A stretch of 64,000 nt of DNA from Maylandia zebra (GCF_041146795.1 NC_135187.1:18324056-18388055), one strand, 5' to 3'. Positions 1 through 8,638 are shown, counted from the first letter of the stretch. Made by a program: numbers and translations. Notes: generated by a model not told the origin, from the sequence alone.

Positions 1-130
1 GAGAGAGGGGGAGATCATTAGGATTGGAGGCGTTTTTGGATTTTCACTTATTGTTGGCTTTACAGTCACATAAAATTCATTCCAATTTTTTTGCCTTTGC
101 TTCAATTAAGGTGTTTCTTTAAATCTACAG

Positions 131-883
131 CAGCTTCCTTTTCAAAAAGTTTACTGACATAGTAAGGAAGTAGCTAGGGAACTCAGTAAGTATGAGCAAC
201 AACAGCTTAGGGACTGTTTCTACAATAAAGAGGAATTCATCATCATCTGCAGTTCATCAAAAAAAAAAGTGCCATTAAAAACAATTCAGCAGATCCTCAA
301 AGTATGGATACAATCTGTTTTCAGCTGTAGAGGTACGCTTCATGTACTTATCAACATGCAGTTTAGAGGCTTGCATTAGAGTGCTTTGGTACTTGGGCCT
401 CTTTTATTTAGCACGGTTATACCATTGTGTATTTAGCTATATAAATATGCTCAAGAGTCTATTGTATGTTTGTCATGCAATTAAAAATTCAAAAATATAT
501 TGTATTTCCCTGAACACAACCAATCAAGAGAAAACGCCTGTAGGCCTCACTTTGGTCATTTTGAACGCTGAAGGAGATTTGTTCAATAGACACCTTATAC
601 TAGTGTTTCCTGCACTTAATCCATCACTACTATGTTCTATATAAATCCAGATTCCTTTTATAGTTTGCAGTGAAATTTGTTAAACCGTTGCTTAATGGGA
701 CAGAAGTACAAGTCGCTCTTTACTAACACATTTGTAGATGAGTTTAATGCTGAACAACACAGCTAGCAGTCTCACACACTCTTTAGGTTTTTCAAGTTAT
801 GTGTGTAAGGGTTTAGTCTATCAAACCTTACCCTTTTCTCCTCAGTATCACAACAGTATGACTCCCAAAGTACGGCTCAGTAA
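131..883 (+). CDS. Possible last two coding exons of an unidentified gene
   Basis: I do not recognise this gene. A pyrimidine-rich acceptor ends at 130. From 158 to 332 one frame is open and looks protein-like (it includes KYEQQQLRDCFYNKEEF), and it stops at a good donor (GAG|GTACGC) in phase 1. A second acceptor (TTTTCTCCTCAG) ends at 845, and the phase-1 join gives a short tail ending QYDSQSTAQ and a TAA at 881-883. Between 132 and 170 the protein-like frame (SFLFKKFTDIVRK) is offset by one base from the downstream frame, so the exon either carries a frameshift or sequencing error, or starts differently. Read without splicing, the second exon could also stop at 932. The gene would extend left of the window. 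The call rests only on splice signals and amino-acid character. Confidence 0.33.
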
Positions 884-993
884 ACAACCTATGACTCTAA
901 AGCCAGAACAGAAAGATACAGTTGGAAGATGAATGATTGCGTTTTTATGATGTGTAGTAAAACGACCCCCTCTTCTTCTTCTCTGTGTTGTTC

Positions 994-1035
<42 letters not shown>

Positions 1036-1899
1036 CTTAGAAGTCAATTAATACATTAGCCATACTTAAAAAAAACATCTGAATTTCATTTAGAACTGAG
1101 ATTCTAAGTTGTAAGGAGGAATCTTATGCACAGCCAGAAACATGTTTCCCCACTTTCACAATGCTGAGGTGCCAAATCCACAACCCCCAACAAATGGTTT
1201 ATTACACGCAGGTGTGAAGGGCAAGCTTTACTTACACAGCCTCACACACAGTAGATTTTTAAAGTTTTTTTGGGTACAGGGGTTTAGCCACAGATGCAAC
1301 ATCCACTTTTGATAAAGATCACTCCACCTGTTTATTTCTTAAGAAATTAAGCATCTTTATTAAGCTCTTATTTATACATGTCTACACATTAATAGACACC
1401 GTGTGCTCTGAGACATTATAGTCTTCTACTTCTGCTTCCATCGGTTTGCATTTTAAACTCCCAACCTTTCAGGTTGTTATGAACGGCTTATATTTCTAAC
1501 ATTTTGTGATGTAAAAGTGAACCATGTTTTTTTTTTTTTTTTTAATTTTCTGTTTGATGGAAGGACTTAAGACACGAGTTATTTAAACAATTCTAAATGA
1601 CAGTGTGATGGCCATAGTACTTTATGTGGGCCAAATGTGTTAAGGATAATGTTTATCAATGTAAAATTGCAAAGAACCTTTGAATAGATTATAACATTTT
1701 GTAAACAGTTACCTCAGAAGCTGTACTGGTAGATCTATGTATGTAAGGTAAAACTTTCCACAGTACTTCCACTTAAGTAGCTAAACACATAAAGTCACCC
1801 TTACCAATAATCCACTGCTCCTTGAAAAAAAGTAGCACAAACAGACGACTGACTGAGCAATGATAAGTAGAGCTACCCGAGGCCGAGACTCAAGCAGAA
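884..1899. other. Non-coding stretch with a (TG)n tract
   Basis: No supported gene. It holds a (TG)n microsatellite at about 994-1034 and AT-rich sequence. If the exons at 131-883 are real, this is probably their 3' untranslated region and flank. I see no convincing AATAAA signal close behind the stop. Confidence 0.5.
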
Positions 1900-1959
1900 G
1901 AAAATTAAAAGTTGTTGTTTTTGTGGCTCGAAAAATTAAAGAAAGTATGTTTAATAATT

Positions 1960-2395
1960 CAACAAGACCCGCACCTTCACCCGCTAGATTTCAGCCAGTG
2001 TTGTTGGAGCTCTTATCCAAATTAATCAAATTATGAATGTAGAAAAGTTCCACCAGATTTTGATCGACCATGTAATACCACGTAGTGTCTGATTGGCTTC
2101 AACTTCATTTTTCAGTACGACAATGATCGCAAACATACTGCCAATGTAGTCAAAGTATGCCTGGATGAAACAACGCATCAGTCATGGATTGATCTCTCCA
2201 GGGTTCGAACCTCAAGATAATCGAAGCAGTGTGGGATCATCTTGACAGAAAACAAAACAAAAGGCAGCCAGCATCCAAAGAAGAGTCTCGGATGTCTTTC
2301 AAGAAGACTGCAGAACTAAGAAATTACAAGAAAGCTTACCTATTAGAGTTTAAGCTGTGTTGAAGAATGAAAGGCAGCTTTAACTGGACAAAAGG
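1960..2395 (+). pseudogene. Decayed Tc1-like transposase remnant
   Basis: Translated pieces in shifting frames match the C-terminal half of a fish Tc1 transposase: KFHQILIDHVIP around 2044, then YDNDRKHTANVVKVCLDE around 2116-2170, then IIEAVWDHLDRKQNKRQP around 2215-2270 and a tail to about 2370. The second catalytic Asp lies in the DNDRKHT block and the third acidic residue in IIEAVWDHLD. The segment between them that normally carries a proline-rich PPQSPDLN block is damaged by indels, and several frame changes rule out a functional protein. I found no clear terminal inverted repeats, so this is an internal relic. Confidence 0.75.
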
Positions 2396-2708
2396 GGAAA
2401 AAAATCCCACATTGACAGCTAACTCAAGAGACAAAAAGCATTAGAACTCAAGTCATTACCTTACTTAAGGATAAATAAGTTAATTAATTACATTAATGCA
2501 TAAGCAGAAAATAACCTACAGTAACTGCTTTGTGATATGGAAGTGCAAAAGACAACTGAAAGGGAGGATAGTTTCTATATATGTGGTTTCTATTAAGGGA
2601 CAGAGGAACGATAAGAAACGATAAGAAATCAAGGACAAGGAGTGTGGTGTAGATAAGTGAGGAAATTCGATCATTACTACAAATTTAGTTGAAATTTAAA
2701 TATTTTAA

Positions 2709-3044
2709 CTATGGTGTGTGAGGTGGGCCCCTGGGTGCCTCCTGTGAGGGCTGTCTGTTTTCCACATTCTGCAACGGTAAAATACGACTTTGAGGCGGAT
2801 ATTTGTTTTACCAAATGGACAATTGCTGTTGACAAAACTCGCCTCATGGTTGACTCTTTCCCACAGAGGGGGGTGCTTTAATAAACTTATTCGAATATGA
2901 GCTTTTTTTTCCGCTAAGGCTTATTTTAGGGGAGGAGATGTACGAAATTATTTACCGGGTTACAAGCAATGATAATATCGGCTGTTGACTCCTCAACGTC
3001 ATCATTTTCTATCTATTGAGAAAACCCATTGTAAAAGTACCCGC

Positions 3045-3106
<62 letters not shown>

Positions 3107-3120
3107 AAGATCGCCTGTCG
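2709..3120 (-). pseudogene. Mirrored left copy of a small split reading frame
   Basis: On the minus strand three exon-like blocks can be drawn. Block one is 3120..3041 (acceptor ATTGCAG, donor CGCGG|GTACTT), mostly a (CA)n tract read as His-Thr. Block two is 3012..2956 (acceptor CTCAATAG, donor CCCG|GTAAAT), coding for 19 residues IENDDVEESTADIIIACNP. Block three is 2768..2709 (acceptor CCGTTGCAG), coding for NVENRQPSQEAPRGPPHTP and a TAG stop. Blocks two and three join in phase 0. Block two differs from its partner in the right arm by an in-frame 6-base deletion, which suggests the frame was under constraint at some point. The acidic stretch followed by a small hydrophobic run (ADIII) resembles a SUMO-interacting motif. 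The family is unknown to me and the 5' part is undefined. It could be a live gene or a degenerate copy. Confidence 0.35.
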
Positions 3121-3198
3121 CTGCAATTATGGTTTGTTTTTCAGTCTCTCAAAAGGAAAAGTAGTATTCACTAAGGGATATTTATTCGTTTTTTACAC
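2743..3198 (+). repeat. Left arm of a large inverted repeat
   Basis: This arm is the reverse complement of 3973..4518, by eye close to identical apart from indels. Shared landmarks include TGTGAGGGCTGTCTG at the outer end, the block at 2871-2905 ending near TCGAATATGAGC, the block CGGGTTACAAGCAATG, and the inner end GGATATTTATTC. It contains a (TG)n tract at 3046-3102 mirrored by a (CA)n tract in the other arm. The left arm is about 90 bases shorter through several deletions. Confidence 0.9.
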
Positions 3199-3972
3199 AT
3201 AGGCAGCCTGTAGGTTACAAGCGGATAGAAAGTTCTTCTTTTCATCACAAGCTATGGTGTATCTTAAAGGTTTTTTACAGCGTCTGTATTATAGGAAAAT
3301 AAAATACTATTGAAATCTCTACAGGAAGTCACTCTTTATTTCCATTACAAACGCCGGTGCAGCTTAAGAAAGTAAAATTACACCCGCTATTGTAAAAAAA
3401 AACAGAGAAAATTGTCATAATATTGAAACAGAATTCAGACTATGAGTTTGCGGAAAACTAGCTGCCGCTCTGTCTCTCTATACATCACAGAATCATCTGC
3501 TGCATCACCGCTGTGCTTAGGGAACATGACGCATCAGGTCTGAAAATGACTAGACACTTCCGGAGTATTTCCGGTAGGATCGAGGCCTTCCATAGTAAAT
3601 ATGCTGTATTTGAATATGTCATATTCAAAGCCTTCTTCTTTGGGAGAGCAGATCTCATCGGACACAGGAGCGCTGCTGGGCTGCAGAAGGAAATCCATCC
3701 TGTGTGTCTGTGACTTAGAAATTGTGACGGACTCCTCCTCTCTGCTTTTTATTCTCCTCCCCTGCTGCAGACCCTCCCTCTAAAAACTTTTTTTCCCCCA
3801 ACAACAGATGGCGCGCTTCCGGGGTTCACCCCCCCTTCTCCGGATGCGATTCGTCACGCTCATTACACACTTCCGGGGGGGAGGGGGGGGAGGTCAAAAG
3901 GTCGTGATTAGGGCCATCAATCACTTCGGATTAAATTTTGTCATAAACTGTATGGGATTATCGCTCTCCCGT
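3199..3972. other. Spacer between the inverted-repeat arms, promoter-like
   Basis: About 774 bases separate the arms. No long reading frame is convincing. The right part holds several ETS-like ACTTCCGG sites (around 3555 and 3869) and CRE-like half sites (GTGACG near 3723, CGTCACG near 3852), next to a G-run. These are features of a CpG-type bidirectional promoter. Because the mirrored reading frames point away from this spacer on both sides, it is a reasonable candidate for a shared divergent promoter. That is inference. Confidence 0.35.
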
Positions 3973-4093
3973 GTAAAAATGAATAAATATCCCTTAGTGA
4001 ATACTTTTCTTTGAATACTACTTTTCCTTTTGAGAGTCCCTTTTACAAGGGACTGAAAAACAAACCATAATTGCCGTGACAGGCGATCTTGTT

Positions 4094-4127
<34 letters not shown>

Positions 4128-4518
4128 ACCGCGGGTCAAGGAGGAATGAGACAGCGGTAGAGTTTTTTTCTTCATTACTTTTACAATGGGTTTTCTCAAT
4201 AGACAGAAAATGAAAATGATGACGCTGAGGAGTCAACAGCCGATATTATCATTGCTTGTAACCCGGTAAATAATTTCGTACATCTCCCCATAAAATAAGC
4301 CTTAGTGGGAAAAAAAAGCTCATATTCGAATAAGTTTATTAAAGCACCCCCCTCTGTGGGAAAGAGTTTTTTTTTTCTCAGAGTCGAGTTTAAACCATCA
4401 GGTCAGTTTTGTCAACAGGAGGCGAGCAAGAACAACTGTTGCCCATAAAGTAAAACAAATATCCGCCTCTAAGTCGTATTTTACCGTTGCAGAATGTGGA
4501 AAACAGACAGCCCTCACA
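3973..4518 (+). repeat. Right arm of a large inverted repeat
   Basis: Reverse complement of 2743..3198 (see that entry). The right arm keeps extra segments missing on the left, for example about 20 bases near 4037 and a stretch near 4138-4170. The arms are not terminal repeats of any element I recognise: no target-site duplication was found outside either arm, and the outer (CA)n tract at 4553-4606 lies beyond the homology. Confidence 0.9.
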
Positions 4519-4549
4519 AAAAAGGAAATTGGACACCCCAACTCTCCCG

Positions 4550-4611
<62 letters not shown>

Positions 4612-4696
4612 AAACAGAGACCCGAAGGATGAGAAGAAAAAAACCCCCTCTCTAACTGACAATACAGATGCAGCGAAAAAACAGATGCCTCGCTAG
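4203..4696 (+). CDS. Right copy of the mirrored split reading frame, unidentified
   Basis: Two exon-like blocks: 4203..4265 (acceptor TTTTCTCAATAG, donor CCCG|GTAAAT) coding for TENENDDAEESTADIIIACNP, then 4493..4696 (acceptor TTTTACCGTTGCAG) coding for NVENRQPSQKRKLDTP, a His-Thr run encoded by the (CA)n microsatellite, a lysine-rich tail ending KKQMPR, and a TAG stop. They join in phase 0 without stops. The upstream exon or start is not defined. Compared with the left copy, the last exon diverges after NVENRQPSQ and is much longer because of the microsatellite, so repeat-length change would directly alter the protein. Acidic-hydrophobic ADIII is a possible SUMO-interacting motif. No function can be assigned. 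Confidence 0.4.
4553..4606 (+). repeat. (CA)n microsatellite inside a candidate coding exon
   Basis: An uninterrupted CA run of about 54 bases. In the frame of the candidate exon at 4493..4696 it encodes alternating His and Thr without stops. Confidence 0.9.
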
Positions 4697-4794
4697 ACGA
4701 GGATAAAATGAGAGAGGGGAGTTAAAAGAGCCGTTATCTGCTCAAACCCTACTGTGACAGTTCTACCAATCGCGAGGAAGCATCCGAGAATATT

Positions 4795-5826
4795 ATGTCA
4801 GCATTCCGTTCAAACAACACCGCCGATCAGAGCGCCAGGGCCATCTCGCCAGAAGTATTCGTACCTCACCCCGGTAAGTCTTTTTTTCTTTACGACTTTA
4901 AATTATATATCAACAGAGATGTCAATAATTTGATTACTTTCTTTTTGATTTCTACATCAATGATTTCACGCAAGTGGACTACGGTGCGATTAAATAAGTA
5001 TATATCATTTTTTAATTAGGTTTAGATAGACTTTTTTTAACGAAACTCTGTTACTTACAGAAGCTATCGATAGCGCGGTGAGTAGCAGCATAAATCCGGC
5101 CGTTTTCCGAGGCGATTTAGACGCCATCCTCCCCGCAGAACCTCCGCCGCCGCCGCAGCGAAAAGAAGAACAAGAAGACGACGTTATTTTCGTCTCCGCA
5201 TACCAGGAGAACTGCGGAGAAATAAGTTTTAAAACCGAAGGTAATCAATTTTTCTACAAAATAACGTATTCGAAAAGCCGAGTATGCTATACCGCCCCTC
5301 CCGACTTGGAGTGGTATAAAGTGTGCTAGAAAGTTGTTTTTTTTTTTTTAAATCTTTTTCTTTTTGTTTTATTTCTCGACAGCCGAGATTGAGAATATAC
5401 CTATTCAAACCCCCGCTACAGACAATCGGATGGAGGAGCGAGGTAAATAAAAGTTTTTCATTCTCAAAAATAGGAAGGAGGAGAGACACAATTTGTTTTC
5501 TTAAAACTTTTCTCTCTTCTGTTTTATTTCTCGACAGAGACCGATACAGAAAATCAGGCGGAGGAGGAATCGTCCAGAGCTCCTCCTCCTCTCAGGAGAC
5601 TGAGAGGTAATTGACGGGGGATGAATCGACCCTAATAAATAATTATGTTGTATTAATAAACTTCTCCGCTCTATAAAAAAATGTATGTTTTAAAAATACA
5701 TTCTGTCTGTCTTTTCTTACAGGTCGACGGCTACGTCATAAGAAGAGAATCCTTGGAGACCTCGCTTTCATGTACGCCATAACAGTCTGTGCATATGCAT
5801 CAATATATCGACACAATGATCTGTAA
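4795..5826 (+). CDS. Unidentified compact five-exon gene, 163 aa
   Basis: Exons 4795..4873, 5061..5240, 5383..5442, 5538..5606 and 5723..5826 total 492 bases and give one open frame of 163 residues ending at TAA. All four introns are phase 1, each breaking a codon after a G, have GT-AG ends and are short (187, 142, 95 and 116 bases). Introns 2 and 3 share the 3' end TTTTATTTCTCGACAG, so exons 3 and 4 may be a tandem duplication. The protein starts MSAFRSNNTADQSARA, then has a proline run (five Pro near residue 57), an acidic patch running into DDVIFVSAY that fits a SUMO-interacting motif, a Glu-rich middle, and an Arg/Lys-rich C terminus (RRLRGRRLRHKKR) followed by a hydrophobic stretch. I do not recognise the family. 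Exon 2 of this gene and the mirrored copies to the left share an acidic-hydrophobic pattern, so they may be relatives. No transcript evidence is available here. Confidence 0.6.
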
Positions 5827-5892
5827 AGTAAAGGGATGCAAAGTAAAAGCATACACATGTAAAAGTCTGTGAATTAAGAAATAAAGAAAATC

Positions 5893-6174
5893 ATGTCGGA
5901 AGAACGCAGCATTCCTGACGCTTTGTTGGAAGCCGTGGCAGAATTGAACAGAGACGTTGATCATATAGCCCCACCGATCGACCCCCTACAGCCTTTAGAA
6001 AACGCTTTGCAAGCCCTGCTTCAAAACATTGAAAACGAACGGCGTGCCGGTGTTGTGCCAAAAAGTGATTGTCTGCCAGAAACTGATTGCCGTCCGCGGG
6101 AGCGCGCGCAGCTGCTTAAAGCTGTAGCGCCCGGATTACTTGCGTTGCCAGCTACTTCCGTGCAACTGATATAA
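5893..6174 (+). CDS. 93-aa reading frame downstream of the five-exon gene
   Basis: An uninterrupted ATG-to-TAA frame 66 bases after the preceding stop, on the same strand. The first half is helical and acidic (LLEAVAELNRDVDHIAPP, LENALQALLQNIENER) and looks like protein. The second half runs through CCAAAAAGTGATTG at 6058-6071, a 14-base string repeated exactly in the tandem array at 6497, 6669 and 6843, so that half is probably repeat-derived. It may be a separate gene, a downstream frame on the same transcript, or a chance frame in a mobile element. Function unknown. Confidence 0.3.
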   Translation: MSEERSIPDALLEAVAELNRDVDHIAPPIDPLQPLENALQALLQNIENERRAGVVPKSDCLPETDCRPRERAQLLKAVAPGLLALPATSVQLI

Positions 6175-6412
6175 CGGGCGGGGGGGCAAACAAACACATT
6201 TATGCCTTTGTTATTAGGCAAAGGTATGCATTTATGAAACTTCAACGTTTCTTGTAACTGAATTATGACGCTTTTCAGAACGTTGCTTTCGGTGTGTAGC
6301 GCAGTCACGAATGACTACACGCATCACGATGGAATAATTAATGCCTACAGGTTTAGTATGTCTACTCTCGTTGTTCATATTTGTTATAAGACTGTCGAAT
6401 AGTAGTTAAAAC

Positions 6413-6418
6413 AATAAA
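6413..6418 (+). terminator. Candidate polyadenylation signal AATAAA
   Basis: The first canonical AATAAA after the 93-aa frame, followed about 10-20 bases on by T/G-rich sequence. It could end a transcript covering the five-exon gene and the 93-aa frame. Confidence 0.3.
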
Positions 6419-6484
6419 GACCGTTTGTGCCAGTATCACCATGACTCTTTCTTGTTAGTTCAGAATAACGACTGAGAACATGGC

Positions 6485-6998
6485 ATTTTAGCGCTACCAA
6501 AAAGTGATTGTGGCATAACTCGTCACTGAGATACTATTTCTGCTTCAAACTTGGTGGATGTCATTCAGAAGGGTTATATGTCAAATATTACACCTCAAAC
6601 AATCCCCCAGAACGGCTAAATTACCATTAAGGGAACAATAAAACTGACAATATGCAATTTTCAGCCTGCCAAAAAGTGATTGCCACCTATATCTTGTCAC
6701 TGAAACAATGTTTCTGCTTCAAAATTGTTGGATATCATCCAGAAGGGTTACATGTGACATATTATATCCCAAACACTCTCCAAGAACTGCTGAATAACTT
6801 TTAAAAGAACATTAATACCCATAATATGCCATTTTCGACCTGCCAAAAAGTGATTGTGGACTATATCTTGTCACTGAAACAATATTTCTGCTTCAGACTT
6901 GCTGGAAGTCATTCAGATGGGTCATATGTCAAATATTATATCTCCACCAGTCCCTTAGAACTGCTGAATAACTTTTAAAGGGACAATAATACCTATAA

Positions 6999-7002
<4 letters not shown>
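6485..7002 (+). repeat. Three tandem copies of a ~173-bp unit
   Basis: The marker CCAAAAAGTGATTG occurs at 6497, 6669 and 6843, and each time is followed in order by TTTCTGCTTCA, a GGGT(T/C)A(C/T)ATGT block, and a CTGAATAACTTTTAAA-like block (weaker in the first copy). Spacings are 172 and 174 bases. The copies are visibly diverged. The array ends in the (TG)n tract at 7003. A fourth, isolated copy of the marker lies at 6058 inside the 93-aa frame. Confidence 0.85.

Positions 7003-7096
<94 letters not shown>
7003..7096 (+). repeat. (TG)n-(TA)n compound microsatellite, left flank of the LINE
   Basis: TG repeats to about 7040, then TATATATATGTATGTA and TA repeats to 7096. The LINE fragment starts immediately after. 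The same TA/TG mix, in mirror order, flanks its 3' end at 8551-8634. Confidence 0.9.
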
Positions 7097-7097
<1 letters not shown>

Positions 7098-8489
7098 CGA
7101 GACATCGATTCACTGATCCACACTACCAGGCTATACAGCAATGACATTGGAATGTCGTTCGGACTGGAGAAGTGTAGTCGGATGGTAACAAAGAGAGGGA
7201 AGGTAGTCAGAACTGAGGGGATTGAACTACCAGAAGGCAACATTGCAGACATAGAGGACAGTTACAAGTACTTGGGGATCCCACAGGCGAATGGGAACCA
7301 TGAAGAGGCCGCTAGAAAAGCTGCAACCACCAAGTACCTGCAGAGGGTCAGGCAAGTCCTGAGGAGTCAGCTGAATGGTAAGAACAAGATCCGGGCCATC
7401 AACACGTACGCCCTGCCCGTGATCAGGTACCCTGCTGGGGTAATAGGCTGGCCAAAGGAGGAGATAGAAGCCACTGACATAAAGACAAGAAAGCTCCTTA
7501 CCATGCATGGAGGGTTTCACCCCAAATCCAGCACCCTGAGGCTGTACGCTAAGCGGAAGGAAGGGGGCCGGGGACTGGTGAGTGTCAGCACCACAGTCCA
7601 GGATGAGACAACGAACATCCAAGAATACATTGGGAAGATGGCCCCAACTGACCGAGTGCTCAGTGAATACCTCAGGCAGCAGAAACCCAAGAAAGAGGAG
7701 GGAGACGAGGAACCATCATGGAAGGACAGGCCCCTGCACGGTATGTACCACCGGCAGATAGGGGAGGTGGCTGATATCCAGAAATCCTACCAGTGGCTGG
7801 ACAAAGCTGGACTGAAAGACAGCACAGAAGCACTAATCATGGCAGCACAAGAACAAGCTCTGAGTACAAGATCCATAGAGGCTGGGGTCTATCACACCAG
7901 GCAAGACCCCAGGTGCAGGCTGTGTAAAGATGCCCCAGAGACAATCCAGCACATAACAGCAGGGTGCAAGATGCTAGCAGGCAAGGCATACATGGAACGC
8001 CATAACCAAGTGGCCGGCATAGTGTACAGGAACATCTGTGCCGAGTATAACCTGGAAGTCCCAAGGTCAAAATGGGAGATGCCCCCAAGGGTGGTGGAGA
8101 ATGACCGAGCTAAGATCCTGTGGGACTTCCAGATACAGACGGACAAAATGGTGGTGGCTAACCAACCGGACATAGTGGTGGTAGACAAACAGAAGAAGAC
8201 GGCCGTAGTGATCGATGTAGCGGTTCCGAATGACAGCAATATCAGGAAGAAGGAACACGAGAAGCTGGAGAAATACCAAGGGCTCAGAGAAGAGCTCGAG
8301 AGGATGTGGAGGGTGAAGGTAACAGTGGTCCCCGTGGTAATCGGAGCACTAGGTGCGGTGACTCCCAAGCTAGGCGAGTGGCTCCAGCAGATCCCGGGAA
8401 CAACATCGGAGATCTCTGTCCAGAAGAGCGCCGTCCTGGGAACAGCTAAGATACTGCGCAGGACCCTCAAGTTCCCAGGCCTCTGGTAG
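7098..8489 (+). CDS. C-terminal LINE polyprotein fragment (RT end, CCHC, RLE nuclease)
   Basis: The frame is open from 7098, just after an in-frame TAA at 7095 in the microsatellite, to TAG at 8487-8489, so at least 463 codons are intact. The start reads RDIDSLIHTTRLYSNDIGMS, typical of the thumb side of a reverse transcriptase rather than a true N terminus. A C-x2-C-x8-H-x4-C knuckle (CRLCKDAPETIQHITAGC) lies about three fifths along. The restriction-like endonuclease follows, with QPDIVVVDKQKKTAVVIDVA supplying the PD...D core and a downstream KLEKYQ supplying the basic residue. The polymerase catalytic domain is missing, so the copy cannot retrotranspose by itself, although the surviving frame has no disabling mutation and therefore looks young. 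Confidence 0.85.
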   Translation, partial: RDIDSLIHTTRLYSNDIGMSFGLEKCSRMVTKRGKVVRTEGIELPEGNIADIEDSYKYLGIPQANGNHEEAARKAATTKYLQRVRQVLRSQLNGKNKIRAINTYALPVIRYPAGVIGWPKEEIEATDIKTRKLLTMHGGFHPKSSTLRLYAKRKEGGRGLVSVSTTVQDETTNIQEYIGKMAPTDRVLSEYLRQQKPKKEEGDEEPSWKDRPLHGMYHRQIGEVADIQKSYQWLDKAGLKDSTEALIMAAQEQALSTRSIEAGVYHTRQDPRCRLCKDAPETIQHITAGCKMLAGKAYMERHNQVAGIVYRNICAEYNLEVPRSKWEMPPRVVENDRAKILWDFQIQTDKMVVANQPDIVVVDKQKKTAVVIDVAVPNDSNIRKKEHEKLEKYQGLREELERMWRVKVTVVPVVIGALGAVTPKLGEWLQQIPGTTSEISVQKSAVLGTAKILRRTLKFPGLW

Positions 8490-8540
8490 AGGACCCGAGC
8501 TTGAAGGATAAACCGCCCGCAGGGGCGTGCTGGGTGTTTT
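7098..8540 (+). mobile_element. 5'-truncated R4/Rex6-like LINE with restriction-like endonuclease
   Basis: A non-LTR retrotransposon fragment keeping the last part of the reverse transcriptase region, a zinc knuckle, the C-terminal endonuclease and a short 3' UTR that ends in a T run at about 8540. Coding sequence begins directly at the TA microsatellite with no remaining 5' portion, as expected of target-primed integration that stopped early. It lies inside a TA/TG microsatellite on both sides. Elements of this class with a C-terminal restriction-like endonuclease (R2, R4, Dong, Rex6) are often sequence-specific for their insertion site, so insertion into the microsatellite may reflect target preference. 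Assignment to R4/Rex6 rather than another such clade is inferred from protein character. Confidence 0.8.
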
Positions 8541-8548
8541 TTTTTTTT

Positions 8549-8634
<86 letters not shown>
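8541..8634 (+). repeat. (TA)n-(TG)n microsatellite, right flank of the LINE
   Basis: A T run, then TATATATATATATATGTATG, then about 35 TG units. Order and composition mirror the left flank at 7003-7096. Confidence 0.9.

Positions 8635-8638
<4 letters not shown>

Noticed and set aside
4390-4662. Cysteine-valine-rich minus-strand frame
   Set aside because: It is the (CA)n microsatellite read on the opposite strand.
6413-6480. Possible retroviral LTR end around the AATAAA
   Set aside because: No second LTR copy, primer-binding site or gag/pol coding sequence was found.
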